Below are positions 47,906 through 61,108 of a DNA stretch of 64,000 bases, in pieces. The first letter of the stretch is position 1, and each line of letters starts with the position of its first letter. The notes under the pieces are model-generated. The model saw only the letters and a program-made list of their open reading frames with translations. It did no database searches and was not told the origin of the DNA. The stretch lies in NCBI GenBank assembly GCA_033439795.1, contig JAUTDP010000006.1:682001-746000 (forward strand). The letters run 5' to 3'. This DNA comes from Sordaria brevicollis. Lineage: Eukaryota; Ascomycota; Sordariomycetes; Sordariales; Sordariaceae. The translations under genes were made by a program, and so were the position numbers.

Positions 47906-49745
47906 ATGGGTGCCCCATTTTGCAACACGACGCTGGAGGAGATGCGAAGTAGGTTCTGCCCAATACCCTCGTCAAAAAGTTACTAACATCTCCCTTTCCC
48001 AGTCCACCCCGGCGATGAACGACCCATAGCCGGGCCCCTAATCTTCCACTCCCTCGCCCTCATCATCGCCGCCGCCTCGACCGTGGTAGCCATAGTTATG
48101 AGCCTCTACCTGATCATGCGCCACGCAACCAACTACACAGTACCGAACGAGCAAAAGCAGATCATCCGCATCCTGTTTATGGTGCCCATCTACGCCTGCT
48201 CCTCGTTTCTTTCCTTACGTTTCTACTGGCATGCCATCTACTTCCAAGTCCTGAGCGATTGCTACGAGGCCTTCGCCATCAGCTCCTTCTTCAGCCTGAT
48301 GTGCCACTACATCGCACCCGACCTGCACTTGCAAAAGGAGTACTTTCGCGAGATGCAGCCCATTAAGGACTGGGTGTGGCCGGTGAACTGGATGGCCAAG
48401 TGCTGCGGTGGGCATAGGAAGGGGCCCTGGAGGACTCCTAGGAGCGGGCTGACGTGGTTCAACATTGTCTGGATCGGAGTTTATCACTACTGCTTTGTGC
48501 GAGTGGCCATGACGGTCGCGGCGGTGTTGTCGCAGTACCATGGGCGGTATTGCGAGAGTAGTAATTCGCCCATGTTTGGGCATATTTGGGTATGTCTGCC
48601 TGCTCATTGTTTACATTCCCCTTTCAGCATCCTTGGCATCCACATCTCACCCAACCTCCACCCCCTCTGTTGGCCGCTGACTAACCAACCCCTTACCACG
48701 GTCACAGATAGTAGCAATCCAATCCACCGCCGTCACCATAGCCATGTACGCCCTCATCCAATTCTACGTCCAACTCAAAGAGACCCTCGCCCCTCACTCC
48801 CCCTTTTTGAAGATTCTCGCAATCAAACTCGTCATCTTCCTCTCCTTCTGGCAATCCGTCGCCATCTCGGTGGGCACCTCCGAATCCATCCACGTCATCC
48901 GCCCCAACTCCGTGCTCGCCTATCCAGACATCAAAGTCGGCATCCCTTCCCTTTTGCTATGTATCGAAATGGCTTGCTTCGCCATCCTCCACCTCTGGGC
49001 CTTTCCCTACGCCCCTTACAAGCCACGCAACAGGATTTTGTCTACTTACGACGGGGCGTCGATGATGGATACCAAGAAACACGGTGGTTTCCTGGGGATA
49101 TTGGCGTTGTGGGACGCTATCAACATCTGGGATGTCATCAAGGGTTTTGGCAGAGGAATAAGGTGGTTATTCGTCGGGGTGCAAAAGAGGGAGCGGGATG
49201 TTAGTTATTTGCACTTGGATAAGAATAACCAGCACCATCATCCGCTGGGTCCAATAAGGGGGAGACAGAAGAGTAGTGATTCTTCTTCGATCGAAGTCGT
49301 GGAGCATCAGCAGGAGATGGGAGTGGTTATGCATCCGGGAGATTTGGAAGCGCCGGCTCAGGCGCATCAACATCAATATGCCCATGGGGTCTATGGACAT
49401 GACGGACATGGGCATATTGATACTAGTTACAGAGGTGCGGGGTACGCGCCAGGGAGGTCGGAGAGCTTTGATAGCTCGGATTTGGCAGGGTCGGGGATGC
49501 CGAGGGCAGAGTATGATCCGCGACGAGGGAGGAATGATTCTGTTGCTACCATTGATGAGCAGTATCATCGTTATGGTGGCGGGGCGACGACGCAGCCACG
49601 AGGCGCACCGCTATACAGGAACCAGACTGGTGGAAGCGGGTATTACGATCCATTGCCGGCGCCACGACCGGGGGAGGAGGAGGATAGTGTTGGACTGGTT
49701 AGTCATGCGACACATCCGTATGGAAATCAGAACGGTCATCGATAG
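47906..49745 (+). CDS. TMEM184 / organic solute transporter alpha-like membrane protein
   Basis: Three exons (47,906-47,948; 48,003-48,589; 48,708-49,745) give 555 residues. The first intron (54 bp, TTACTAAC branch point) and second (118 bp, GTATGT donor, GCTGACTAAC branch) keep the frame. It belongs to the Solute_trans_a (DUF300) family. EQKQIIRILFMVPIYACSSF near residues 62-81 is the family signature, and about seven hydrophobic spans lie in the first 370 residues (for example ALIIAAASTVVAIVMSLYLI). The tail is hydrophilic and His/Gly-rich (HQHQYAHGVYGHDGHGH). The ATG was chosen because it opens the small first exon whose splice restores the N-terminal topology. Yeast and animal relatives sit in vacuolar or plasma membranes. 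Transported substrate not deducible. It converges on the CSC1-like gene. Confidence 0.9.
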
Positions 49746-50230
49746 GGGCTTGGACTGGTGTCGGTTGGGTTGGGAGCGGGAGATCATTCATAAGCATCAT
49801 TCGCTGCATTTTCTGTTATATACCACTATCAGCTGGGTGTCAATTGATGTTGTAACACTTGAAATGTTTGTAAACTTGTGGTGTCATCACATGCAGTGTC
49901 GTTACAATTGGATAGAGGATGAATTTCTTTTGACATTAACCACCCACGGCTTTCCCCAAAGTACCACCATCAACCCTATCGATTCCAATGGCATCATAAT
50001 CAAACAAAAAGGACAGCAGGAACCAAACTTTGTTAATGAAACGGTTCTCGTTCAGAGGTAAAAGGGCCAAAATGCCGGGTATAAAGAGTTTCGTAAAACA
50101 AACGAAACCAATTGTTCCAATCCGAGCCATCGAGGTAGGCAACTAGGGGTATTAGGTTTTCGTTGCCGGTCAACAAGAAACAATACAAACAGACGTTTTG
50201 ATCAAGAGACATTTACCAAGCTTCCATGGC
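49746..50230. other. convergent 3' intergenic region
   Basis: 485 bp between the stop codons of the TMEM184-like gene (+) and the CSC1-like gene (-). It should hold both 3' UTRs. No gene or distinct terminator motif recognised. Confidence 0.5.
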
Positions 50231-53053
50231 TTAGTAGTAGATCTTCTCCTCCCAGATAGGAGGCCTAGTCCCCTCCTGGTCCCAAACCAAGTGTCCCTTC
50301 TCATCCAACTCGCAGCCCTCATCCGTGATGGGAATGACCCGGCTCGTGTGCTCGACCTCCTGGCGAGACACGCCGGCACCGTTGGCATCGCTGGGAATCC
50401 AGAGAAGTGGCACGTCAGACGTGATGCTGGGCGGGCAGTAGGCATCTCTTTCGACCTCGGCGGCGTACGGATCAAGTTGAACACCCTTGGGCAGGAAAGC
50501 GCGCAGGGTATTGTAGTCTGAGTAGATCCAAGGCTTGAGGAATTTGGTCAGGAAGTTGGGTTTCTTGCCCGTCGCGTGGTTGGGCTGGTGTCTCTCGGCA
50601 TCCAGAGCTTCCTTTGCGCCAAGGATCGGGTCTTCTGCACGGCTCGCAGCACCGTTGGTGCCGTTAGACGGAACCTTCTCCGTCATGCCAGCGCCGTTCG
50701 TCGGGCTAGCTCCACCGCGGGGACCGCCACCAAGTCCGTTCTCTGCGGCATAGCCGTCGACCGGTGTTTCGAGCAGAGGGCCCTCCTCCTCCGCGAGAAG
50801 GTTGAGAGGAAGGCTATACAACAACGGGTTGAGGGCACTGTTCATGCTGATGTGGAAAAGGACCGTAAAGACAAGGAAAATAACCATGAGGACAAGTGGA
50901 CCAGGGGCGACAGAGGCACCGAAGAGGCCGATCATGCAGAGCTCAGCCAAGTAGATTCCAGTAAAGAGCTGTTTGATGGCACGAGGATAAATGAGGCCAC
51001 GGGTGTCGATTTGGGTGTCCGTGACGAACAGAACGTTGTAGCGCCAGGCGAGATAGAACAAGCCCAGAGCGAGTGCAGCCCAGCCCAGCATAAGAGGAGC
51101 AATAGTCGCGTATGCAAGAGCTACAACAAATTAGTGGAGTGCAAAAAGGGGGCGAAGGGAAGTATACACTCACCAATAACTACAATGTTGGTATAGACAG
51201 GCAAGGTGCTGCCCCAGGAAATGGCACTCAGGTTCGCCCACTTGGTGTATAGAGCGCGAGGAGTATTGGCGAGGAACTTGTACAGAAGGCTGAAGATGAA
51301 AAAGCCGACCACTTGAGTCAAGACTGAAGTCGCAATGCTCAAACCCTGTACAATGAAATAGGAGATGTAGAAGTTAGACGACTTTGGCAGATTTTCGGCC
51401 AGCAGGCTCGTCGCTGACCCCGGGTTGTCGTAAATCTTCTTCGCGACCGCAGTGGCAGATGAGGCGACAGTAGCGACCAGAAACACCTGGACCACCTGGA
51501 AAGCGAAGTAAGCGTTCTGTGTGAACAGCTCGACTCGGGAGAGCGAAGGCTCGCCGGCGAGCTTGGCCATAATACGGATGACAACCGGAACCAAAGACAT
51601 GAGGATGGAAAGAGCGACCGAGGGCAGCAAGCCGGTGACAACGCCCATGATGACGCTGGGGATTTTGTCGAGCCATGTCAGGAATGAGATGGTTTTGAGG
51701 GTCTCGACGTTGCTGATGATACCAACAACACCAACCGGAATGGCCCAAAAAACGATCATGGCGGTAATGAAGGCATAGACAGCGTAGCGACGAATGACGC
51801 GCTGCCACCAGGGAATTGCAAGTGAGGACCAGACAATCTCGTTGGGGCGGACACCAATGTACTTGGGAGTCATGTGGAGTCCCTGATGGTGAGCCAGGAT
51901 CTGGGAAGCTCCTTCCGCATCGGCCTGGGTCTTGAACTCGATGAAAACGCCAGGCACCTTTTTGAAGGCTCCAGCACGGTACTTGTCTTGAACTGCCTCA
52001 CTCTCGGGAATGAGACGCATAAGTTCCTCGCGGCACCAGTCGATCGTGTCAACCTTCTTTCCGATCAGGCCCAAAGGTCCAAGGCGATGAGTTGGGCGCT
52101 TCTTCCTAGGAACCCAGCGGGCCGCAATGCTGCCAGACTCGGCATCCAGTGGGGCCTGCTTGTCGATGTCATCGACAGCACCTTTGGTCATGGCCTTCCG
52201 ACGGATCTTGTTGGCAAGCTTGATCAGCTTGACCTCGGCCTTTTCAAGACGCATGGCAACCTTGTCGCGCTCCTTGACTAGCTCGTCAACCTCCTTAGTT
52301 TCGCTTGTAATCCAAATGTTCTTGACGGAGGCGCCGAAGACTTTGCGCAGCTTTTGCTCGTCGAGGTAGGGTTCCGGGACCGAAGTAAAGAGGACGGTAC
52401 GGGATGAGATGCGCTGGGAGTAGAGGGGGCTGAGCAAAAAGGCCTGGCGAAGGTTGATATAATAGATGCACTCTCGCATAATGAGGTACATGACAAAGCC
52501 AAAGAAGATCCAGCTGATGAAGACGTGAGCATAGTACCGGTTGTACTGTGTGTCGCGGTTAATGTTGCCATAAGTCAAGATGTCCAGCTGTTCGGCACCA
52601 CCGCCACCGGTAGCATTGACGGGGAAGAGGACGGGCCAGGTGATGAAGCAACCGACAAGGCAAATGGTAAAGGCCATACGCAGGAAGCGAAGGTAGAGAT
52701 AGGAGTCGAGCGACTGATGCTGAAGGGCGTAAACATCGGGTATCTTCCAGAAATCCTTGAACCAGCCGAATAAACTACTTGATAAGCTTGGTGATCGTTC
52801 GTTCTCCCGCAGACTGCCTAGGTAGGTTCTAGGAGCGTAGTATCTTCGGTTGCTCTTGCGTAAAACCAAGAAGATGGCGATGTAGATGGCAGATGTGACG
52901 AGGACCGGGACCAAGGTCGAGACCATGCCTGTATTATTCCATGATTAGTTTCGTTGCGCCTTTCTTCATCCTGCTTGCAGTAGACCTACCCGACAGCGAG
53001 ACCGGTGTCTGCGCCTCATCCGTGCTTGCAGTGTCATTAGGTATGTCGCTCAT
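50231..53053 (-). CDS. CSC1/OSCA-type calcium-permeable membrane channel (DUF221, RSN1-like)
   Basis: Three exons on the minus strand (53,053-52,990; 52,928-51,174; 51,120-50,231) give 902 residues. The introns are 61 bp (GTAGGT...ACAG) and 53 bp (GTGAGT...GTAG). The short first exon begins MSDIPNDTASTDEAQ and splices in frame to the long hydrophobic exon. The layout matches the family: N-terminal membrane spans (LVPVLVTSAIYIAIFLVL), a cytosolic domain (around FTSVPEPYLDEQKLRKVFG), the seven-span core (SSLAIPWWQRVIRRYAVYAF, GVVTGLLPSVALSILMSLVP), and the C-terminal PHM7-type extension ending GHLVWDQEGTRPPIWEEKIY. Relatives act as osmosensitive or mechanosensitive cation channels at the plasma membrane. 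The promoter lies in the long gap to 57,119. Confidence 0.93.
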
Positions 53054-56000
53054 GTTGGCGGTTGTGCAGTATTAACCCGCGGCGATATTAGGATTTAGAT
53101 AATTTGTTGTCTCGTTCTGGTGGTTGATATACCAACCAGTGTTTAGATTTGGTGTGCCTTGGATGCGGTTGTGACGTGAAGCTCACCAGCAGAGGCTGCT
53201 GGGACTAGGTAGGTTGTCGTGCCACTATGGGTTGAGGGTTGTTAGAACCGGGTATCAAGATGTGAAAAGAAGGGCCCTGGGAACAAGAAGTGAGGATGAG
53301 GGGCGGGACAGAAAATACTAATAGTTTTAAAAAAAGAAAAAAAAAAAAATAAAGTGGGAGTGACGGGATCGGGATCAGACTAGGGAGGAGGAGGAGGAGA
53401 AGAAGGGAGGGCTGGGCATTTACGTCGTTAGGTTGCAGGCCACGACAGAAGAAGCAAGGAACCAGGACAGGGCAGCTTCTGGGTGGTCAAGAAGGTTGCA
53501 CCGTGTACCCTCTGGTTGCCTCTGGAAATCGTACTGGTAGTATGGTACTACTACCCAGATTTCAGATTCCAGAGATCAGCTATCGAGTGTCCCTGGATGG
53601 GTCAGATGTGACCTTTTTTTTGAGGGTGCACAACAGAGAATGAAAAAACGGGGAGAGAAGAAACTGGAGACAGGAGGATGGACGGGAGGGGGGAGGCCAT
53701 GTGGATAAGTTCAAAAGAAACAAAACATGCGACCCCGGCCCCTGGCGTCGAGGTGGAAATCGTTAGGGCAGATAGTGGACTGCGAAATGGGACTCACGCT
53801 ATTGCTGAAACGGGGACTGCCGTGCTTGGCTTCACTTGGTAGGTTTTTGAAGTTGTCCCCGTGGTTGTTGTGTGACTAGGTTTGATGACCTCGAGGATGA
53901 GAGGAATTTGGTGATGGGGAAGCACGGATTTTGGCAGGCACAAGCGCAAAAAGTGACGGGCAGTACTCCAGGGCTTTTACCAAACCTAGGGCAAGCGGTA
54001 TGTGTGCTGTGCGTTCAATGTCCGTCAGGGTCTGTAAAAGGGTCGACAAGGGCTGTCAAGATGCCCACTTTGTGAAAGTGAGGTAATGTAGAGGAAGGGA
54101 GCAGAGAACGGAGCTTGGACCCTATCTAGAGGTATCAACAAACCCCGGAAACCAAAAGTTATAACGGGAAGCAATATCGAGGCCAAGTGGAAGGGCAATT
54201 GAACCAAAGGATCAGAATCACCGCTTGTGATGAATTGATATCATAATCAGACGCCCAATGATGAGGCCAAGCATTGATATTCAAGCTTCCATCATTCCTT
54301 CCCGTTCCTTCTTTGTGCTTATCCTCTGTCATGGCATCGAGAGTTCCTGCCATGATCAAGTTTCCTTTGGAGAGGAAGTCGCAAGAGCAAAAGGGAGGGT
54401 GACATCTCCCTGATCTCCAATGACGCAACACGCTGGAAATCTGCACGTAGTGTTGCTTTCGTCCCTTCCCGACGATTTGATCAAGCTGGGTGCAGGTGGG
54501 GCACAGAGCTAGAATGACAGTTCTGATTGGCCAAAGCAGCCCCGGTACTTGGAGCTATCGCCAAGCTTGTCTCCATTATTGAGCAGGGATGGCGGGCACG
54601 GTCTAGATCACCGCAATCGTGAACCCGACCTCGAGATCCTGCCACTTGCCAGCCATTGACATTCAAAAATGCACTGCCATCCTGCCATCGCACCCCCAAA
54701 ACGAGAAAACGACCCATGCCAACCTGAACCTGCCGCCCGTCTTTTTCAGCCTCTGACGGAGTAAAAAAGCACAGCAAACAACTTTGACCGCAATAACCGA
54801 AGGATAGCTGCATTCAACTACCGAATATCCTCGGATGGCGACGAATAACCCAACAACACCACATTACATGCTACACAAGAAATGATGGCGCTCGACCGAC
54901 ATTGAAACCGACAGGCGCTTTCCATCAAATTCAAGATTGGCTCTCCATCACCGGGATGCCGAAAAGCCGTGAGGGAGTGAGCGCTTCTCTCATCAACATT
55001 CTTATCATGGCCAGCCAATTACGTTTGGCACTGTTGTGAAAGAGCGATGTGCAACCAGCGTTTCCGAAACAGGGTGCGCCAGTGACCATGTCGACGACCA
55101 TTTGTTTCAGAACCAGCCGTTTGGGCTCTGTCAATCTTTGTCAATCTGAAGGGGCAATCATCCGGGACAAGGCCAGGAGGCCAGCAATCCACCCTCACCG
55201 ATATCCTAGAAATGAAGCACCTCCCGCCTTTGCCGTCGTCGCGTTGTTGTCGTTGTTGCTGGTCGTTCGCTTGTCTCCTGCCATCTACATCTGATGGAGA
55301 ATCAAAACGGGAATGGTCAGTGTGAAATAGCAAAATGTGGACTCCTGATTGGATACGATCCTGTCACTCAGTTGCTGTGCGGAGAGCTCCGCTTTCGCAC
55401 CCCGCGCTACTGCAGCTTTCAGCTGTGATGGACTGCGATGGTCCATTGGGAACAGTCCAAAGCCACTGGATGTCACGGTAGGAAATTGGACTTTTTTTGA
55501 CTACTTTTTTTTTTTTCTTTTTCTCTTCTTCACAGCAGTCTTGTGAATGCATCCGCAACACGGCAGAATGCGCACCCGAATTTCAGACTTTGATAGACCG
55601 CGAGAATACAGCTTCCAGTCCATGGTAGCTGAAGGGGGAACATTCGACTTTTCGTTTTGGATGCGACAATTGAATTTCCGATAACTGTCACTGTCTCTCC
55701 CTTGCTCATGACGTGGCCTGCGACAAAAATGCAACAAAAAAGAACCGGTCAAGCGAGACCAAAAGGGTGCGCGAATCCCAGCTCCACTGTTTCCTGGATC
55801 CGTGGACCCTGAGTGGCAGAAATTGCCTCGTGGTTGATGGGCCCGCTTAAGTTCGGACCCTTTGGACAAATGGAGCTCTCCCCCATCGCGAACAAGACCT
55901 GCCGGCGACATATCCGCGGCACTCGGTTCGTTGCGGTTGTTGTTGTTGTTGAATGGTTGCAGCCACAGACCGCTCGTGGCTTACACGCACGTGTTCAGCG

Positions 56001-57118
56001 GTTCATGGTTCTTCAGCCATCATGATTCCGAGGTAGGTAGAGGTAGGTGATGCGTTCGCAGGTGTCTGGATTCTAGTCTTCACTTCATTAACCAACACAT
56101 CACATTCGTTGGTCGCTTGAAGCCATCAACGCCATCAATATGGATTTCAAACGTCTTCTTCGAGCAAGACGGGTGGTTTTGACAGAGGCCTCAACAACAG
56201 GCGCTTTACAAGAACGCTGGGCTAAAGCACCATTTGGAATGTTTCACATCACCTTGCATAATGCTCGAAGATCGAGATTCGAGAAAGACAGACTATAGTG
56301 CTCAAACGTTGTGTTAGTATCGAGGGGGCCTCATGACTTGCCTTACAGTTCCGCAAAGCTCACGGCTGTAGTGACACATGAAGAGAGGCTATACGCAAAG
56401 AGTCTATTACAATTTCTGCTGGAAAGAGCGGACTTTGAAGCAGTGTCTCAAATGTCAAACAGCGTTTTGAAATTGCCGTTTAACAACAATAGCCTGAAGC
56501 TGACGGCAGTGTCTCAACTTCCAAGGGTTTGGACTGACAGCTAACACACTCTCACGGTAAGGAGAGAAAGAAAAAGAGAAAGAAAAAAGAAGTCACCTAG
56601 ATCTTACAAAAGTCATAACTAGAGGGTCATGGGAATATCGCACGAGTTTTTCTGGTCAAGAATGTGGCTGTCTGGTTACGGGCTTGCGAGTTTCGTGGGA
56701 TTTGAGTGTTGTATCCCTTACATTGCTCACAGATCCGGCCCTCGTCTGAACAAACAAAGGCACATGCTAGGAAGCTTCTCTGGCTGTTTCCGTCGTCCTT
56801 CTTCTTTGCAGCTTCACCTACACTTTCTTTGTTCGTAGCTGCATTTGGCATCGGATAGCTTCGTTAACAATGCCTCCGTCACACCGCAAAGGATTTGGGT
56901 CTCTTTGTTGGGCTGTCTGGCTGAAGAGACAATGAACCATTCTCATAGCAATGGGGAGAAAAAGTTCGACAACTTATGGTAAGAGGCGATTGATCGCCTT
57001 TTCTCAAGAATCTTCTTGCTGTTCAACTCCAACCATTCTCTCACCAGCCTCTGATTGTTGAGCAGCAAGGAGTCAGCATTCATCACCAAAACTAATATCA
57101 CCAATCTTCTTCGACATC
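53054..57118. other. 4-kb divergent intergenic region
   Basis: Between the starts of the CSC1-like gene (-) and the coiled-coil protein gene (+). It contains an A-rich run at 53,328-53,351, GGAGGAGGAGGAG near 53,384, an AGGTAGGTAGAGGTAGGT cluster near 56,031, and purine-rich GAAAGAAAAAGAGAAAG near 56,565. Short open frames (all under about 140 codons) lack family features. No tRNA or other RNA gene recognised. The length suggests long leaders or an unrecognised non-coding transcript. Confidence 0.5.
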
Positions 57119-58870
57119 ATGACACCACCAGGCCGCAAGATCGTGGCCGCCCACTTGGCGGACCATGAGTTCGACGAGAATCAGGGCCTCAAGGGCTACG
57201 TCAAGGCGACCGACTATACGCTTCCCTACATGTCGCAATGGTCACGAGCCAACGACGACGACGTCCAGAGCGAGCTCCTCCGCCATATGAACTGCAACTA
57301 CCTCTCCACGCATGGCGTTCCGCCGACGCTCCTTGCGCTCAAGCAACACGCCCAATCGCTCTGTGCCCTCATCCAGATGCTGCAGCCAGACATCAAGGTT
57401 GCCGAGGTTGACGCCGACGGAGCTGCTTCCACTAGCAAGGCCAATGCCTCATCAGCCGATGACGCTCTCGGCCTCAAGTTCGAGCTCAACTCCGCCTTCG
57501 ACTTCCTCAACGACCTCCGCACCCCTTACCACAACGACGACGTCTACCACCACAAACCTCTCGTCTCGCTGATCAACGAAGTCCGCGGGCGCAATGAGGT
57601 CTACGGCACCGACTACCACTGCCCCCTGACCGAGATCCAGCACCACTCGCCCCCGGCGCCTGGCGAAGTTACCACCACCCCGGTCCCGGGCCAGTCAGCC
57701 GCCGACCAGCCCCGCGAGCTTCGTCCCTACGCCAACCTGCAAAACCTGCTCGTCCACACCAACTCCTGCCTCGAGCGTCTCGACCACGAGTACACCGCCA
57801 CCGGCGGCCTGCTCAGCGTGCTCCCCACCGACGCCGAGCACGACACGGAAGAACTCAAGCACGCGCGCACCACCCTGCTCGGTCAATGGCTTCTCTTCAC
57901 GCAACACCTCGTGGCACGCATGCACGAGCTCGAGCGTAGCTATGGCAACGCGCTCGACGCTTTGGCGGGCGAAGCCGCCATCCCGCACCAGGTCCTCGGC
58001 AAGCTTGGTCCCGACGGCCGCTCCGGTAGGGTGGTGGCGTACCCCCAGGATCAGTACATCCTCGTCAATTCCGGGGATGACGTCTACGAGTATATCCACT
58101 CCTTGCTTGACAAGCGTGAAGCTGTGTTGCAAGCTAAGGAGCGCGTCTACCGCCGGAACGGCGCCGTCGGCGAGGAGCTTTGGCATAAGAACCCGCAGAT
58201 TTCTGGGGAAGGTGCCGACGACGGGACTGGTGCTGGCATTGGCATTGGTGGTGGTAACTCGCTGTTTGAACAGATGGAAAAGGTAGACGCCGACCTCATC
58301 GGCGGGTATTTCTCGAGGGGTATCGTGCAAGTGGACGTTACGACGCGGTACTACCGCCTGGCCAACTCTGGCAAGTCCGTGCTGTTTGTGGTTCCCGCGC
58401 ATGCGGTTCACCCCGGAGTGGAACATACGAGACTGCTGGAGACGCAGCCGACGATTATGGCTACGGTCCAGCCTAGATACCCGCCTAGGGCGTCGGAGCT
58501 GGAGAGTAAGTATAATCGCAAGCTGAGAGAGGCGAGCAAGATTCAGCAGGAGAATTTGGACTTGCAGAGCGAGGTGGGCTCGGCGAAGGATCAGATTAGG
58601 ACGCTCAAGGCGGAGGTGGAAAGACTGTCGCTTGCGAGAGATGCATTGTTGAATGGTGTTGGGAAGAGTGAGGTGGAGGCGAAGAGGGAGGCGGAGGTGT
58701 TGAGACGGAGGGCCGAGAGGGCCGAGAGGGTGGTGAGGGAGTTGCAGAAGGGCAGTAGTGGTAGTGGAGGTAAGGTGTCGTCGTCGTCAATGGGGAGAAC
58801 CTTGGCGGACTATGATGATGATGTCTCGGATGAGTATGGGGAGGGTATGGATTATGATTGGGATCCGTAG
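57119..58870 (+). CDS. conserved-looking protein of unknown function with C-terminal coiled coil
   Basis: A single-exon frame of 583 residues with a clean ATG (context ACATCATGACACCACC) and strongly C-ending codon use in its first two thirds, as in expressed fungal genes. I recognise no catalytic domain. The N-terminal 400 residues are predicted globular and acidic, with several His/Tyr/Asp-rich patches (NDDVYHHKPLVSL). Residues about 460-545 form a coiled coil (KLREASKIQQENLDLQSEVG, then Glu/Arg-rich heptads). The end is Ser/Gly-rich and acidic (DYDDDVSDEYGEGMDYDWDP). The codon style changes from C-ending to G/T-ending at about 58,250-58,300, which may mark a domain boundary. A cytosolic scaffold is possible but unproven. 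A 243-codon antisense frame at 57,695-58,426 is a shadow. Confidence 0.85.
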   Translation: MTPPGRKIVAAHLADHEFDENQGLKGYVKATDYTLPYMSQWSRANDDDVQSELLRHMNCNYLSTHGVPPTLLALKQHAQSLCALIQMLQPDIKVAEVDADGAASTSKANASSADDALGLKFELNSAFDFLNDLRTPYHNDDVYHHKPLVSLINEVRGRNEVYGTDYHCPLTEIQHHSPPAPGEVTTTPVPGQSAADQPRELRPYANLQNLLVHTNSCLERLDHEYTATGGLLSVLPTDAEHDTEELKHARTTLLGQWLLFTQHLVARMHELERSYGNALDALAGEAAIPHQVLGKLGPDGRSGRVVAYPQDQYILVNSGDDVYEYIHSLLDKREAVLQAKERVYRRNGAVGEELWHKNPQISGEGADDGTGAGIGIGGGNSLFEQMEKVDADLIGGYFSRGIVQVDVTTRYYRLANSGKSVLFVVPAHAVHPGVEHTRLLETQPTIMATVQPRYPPRASELESKYNRKLREASKIQQENLDLQSEVGSAKDQIRTLKAEVERLSLARDALLNGVGKSEVEAKREAEVLRRRAERAERVVRELQKGSSGSGGKVSSSSMGRTLADYDDDVSDEYGEGMDYDWDP

Positions 58871-61108
58871 ATGGCTTCGTTCTTCTTTGACACGTTATAG
58901 TGACGCTCTTGGACGTTTGTTGGATTGTTTTTGGAGGTGGTTATCTCTTTCGGTCACTCTCAGGTCGTTGGTATTGGCTTCTTTGTCTGGAGTTGGTTTG
59001 GATAGTAAGGGTAAAGTGTATGTCTGTATCGTCAGTTAAGCATGTAACAAGGGATTTACCTTTTACTCTGTGGTAGATCTTTGGCTGTGATTTGTGCTTC
59101 GGTCCCTGTTGCTGTTTTGTCTAGACGTAAGACGAGCTGAAATCATCTTGTCTCTTCCAACTGTCCCGGACCATCATCAGGAGGTGATGGAGGTGTTACA
59201 CTTGTTAGAGCCACAGCTATGATCTTGTACGCTGCCATCATCTCCCACGGGCGAAGGACCTGTCTCATAAGGAGATGAATCGTACTTTTCGTCATGTTAC
59301 TTGTACTCGGTTAAAGAACGGCCGTCAGTTCTGTCTCGTGTGTAACTGAGGTGGAGATTCGACCTTGGGTGTTGCGCAATTTTCGTTGACAGTCTCGACG
59401 TCGATACTGGCTGTCTCGATCCGATTTGGGGTGAGGGTGACGAGGATGAAAGCGGAAGATCGACAACGTCCACCATCCCGTCCGTTTCTCTCTAACCTCG
59501 ATCTTGCCTTGGCCTTGGCGTTGGTCGCTGACCGCAGCGCCCCAGCATCCAACAGGAAACGTTCGTTTCTTGGCCCCACTCTCCCTCGAAGTTCCCTATT
59601 CCACACACCCCCCCTTCAGATCCAAATGTTTCCACTCACACCCCCCAGCTGCCCTGTAAAGTGTAAACAATGGTTCCTTTGTTTATTTTCCGGTTGGTGA
59701 TCCCCCAACGATAAGCTCACCTTGTCCCACTGTTTGTTTCCCGGCCAACCAACTTTCTGCCTCACAACCGCCCACCCGTATGAAATGCGAAATAAACAGA
59801 TCTCCACGGTGAAATGCAACCTGATTCGCACCCAGTTGCGCGCGCATCATTGAAATCTCTCTCAATTGCTCTTGCGATGCTTGCGACAAGATTCAGCATT
59901 TGCGCCCTGGAGCAGTCGTGACATCTTTTTGCGCAGCCCCTCCCTCCCTGGGCTTCTCCCGTCATGAAAAAAGAGACCAATGAGAGGGCCACATTGACCG
60001 TTGTTGATTTAGCAGGATCATGATTTCTGGGCTGGGCGGAGATAGAACCACACCCCCCTTACAGTGAGCCTCCGCGGGGCGCCGCCCAGCCCGGTTCGGT
60101 TTTACCAGCCTCCCTTCTTTCAACCGTCTAGCTCCACTGGAACCTGGGCTGGCTTCCTCCCGCCGGGTGGTGAGAGAGAGAGTCGGGAGAGAAAGTCCGT
60201 CGAGGACGGGCGGCGACCAAGGGCTAGCTTTCGAAGAAGTGTTGAAGCTGTTTCTATTTTCTTCACACCGTAACATTGTCCTTACCTTTTCCTCTCCAAT
60301 TGCTGACCTCGCTGTGCGGTCTGGATCTTGGGCCATCGTCTGCAGTGCAATCGTTCGGTCGAGGCAGGACAAGGCAAGGCAAGGGTACTTCTGCTCTTCT
60401 TCCTTCGTGGTGATTCGACGACGGGTGAATGTACAATCATCGATCTTGACCTCACTTGAACTTGCAACATTCAGCCTTACGAACAACATCACCCGTTGCA
60501 AGACCTCACCTCCCCTTTTCCCGTCCCATCATCACGACACGACAGCACATCCAACGCGGCGGGAAAGCAAGCAAGCTGCCGCACATATTTCCTGCAGCTG
60601 CGGGGAAATCTTGGTACCTACATCGAGCCTGGTTTTAGTCTGTTGCTTGTCTCCAAAACTCCACGTTTTGTTCTCCATTCCAACTGCCCCCCCTTCTCTG
60701 CATTCCAGGTTTTCGGTCGCTGCCTTCGAGAAGGGGAAAAGAAGTGGGGAACTTTAGTATTCGGCGGAGCATTTCGACTTTCTCATTACTTGAGATCAGA
60801 GACAGCAATTCCGTCATAATCGGTCGAGCTGAACCGACCGGGACAAACGGCGAACTGAGTGGTCGGTGACGAGGGGAAGGAACGAAAGCAACCGAGAATC
60901 AAAATTATCTCAGCTGGAAAAAAACACGAAAAAGTGAAACCACGACCAACGAGAGAAAGGAAAGAAGGACCGGGGGAGGAAACCATGGTCAAGTCATTCT
61001 TTCCTTAACGGTTTCGAGAGCGACGTCGACAACAGAGGAAAGAGCAAACGGGAGGACTGGAGGACACATACCCCGCCAATCATCTTCTCTTTTCGGGGCA
61101 CCCAAATC
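58871..61108. other. intergenic region and leader of the kelch-type gene
   Basis: 2.2 kb holding the 3' flank of the preceding gene and the promoter and leader of the gene at 61,109. Open frames up to 196 codons (60,167-60,757, plus strand) overlap others in several frames and have no family features. GGGGAGG-, GA- and CT-rich stretches are common in the last 1 kb. No RNA gene recognised. Confidence 0.5.

Noticed and set aside
57695..58426. 243-codon open frame on the minus strand
   Set aside because: Fully antisense to the 583-residue gene whose codon bias leaves the opposite strand open; no family features.
60167..60757. 196-codon plus-strand open frame before the kelch-type gene
   Set aside because: Low complexity, overlapped by open frames on both strands, no recognisable motif; probably promoter or leader.
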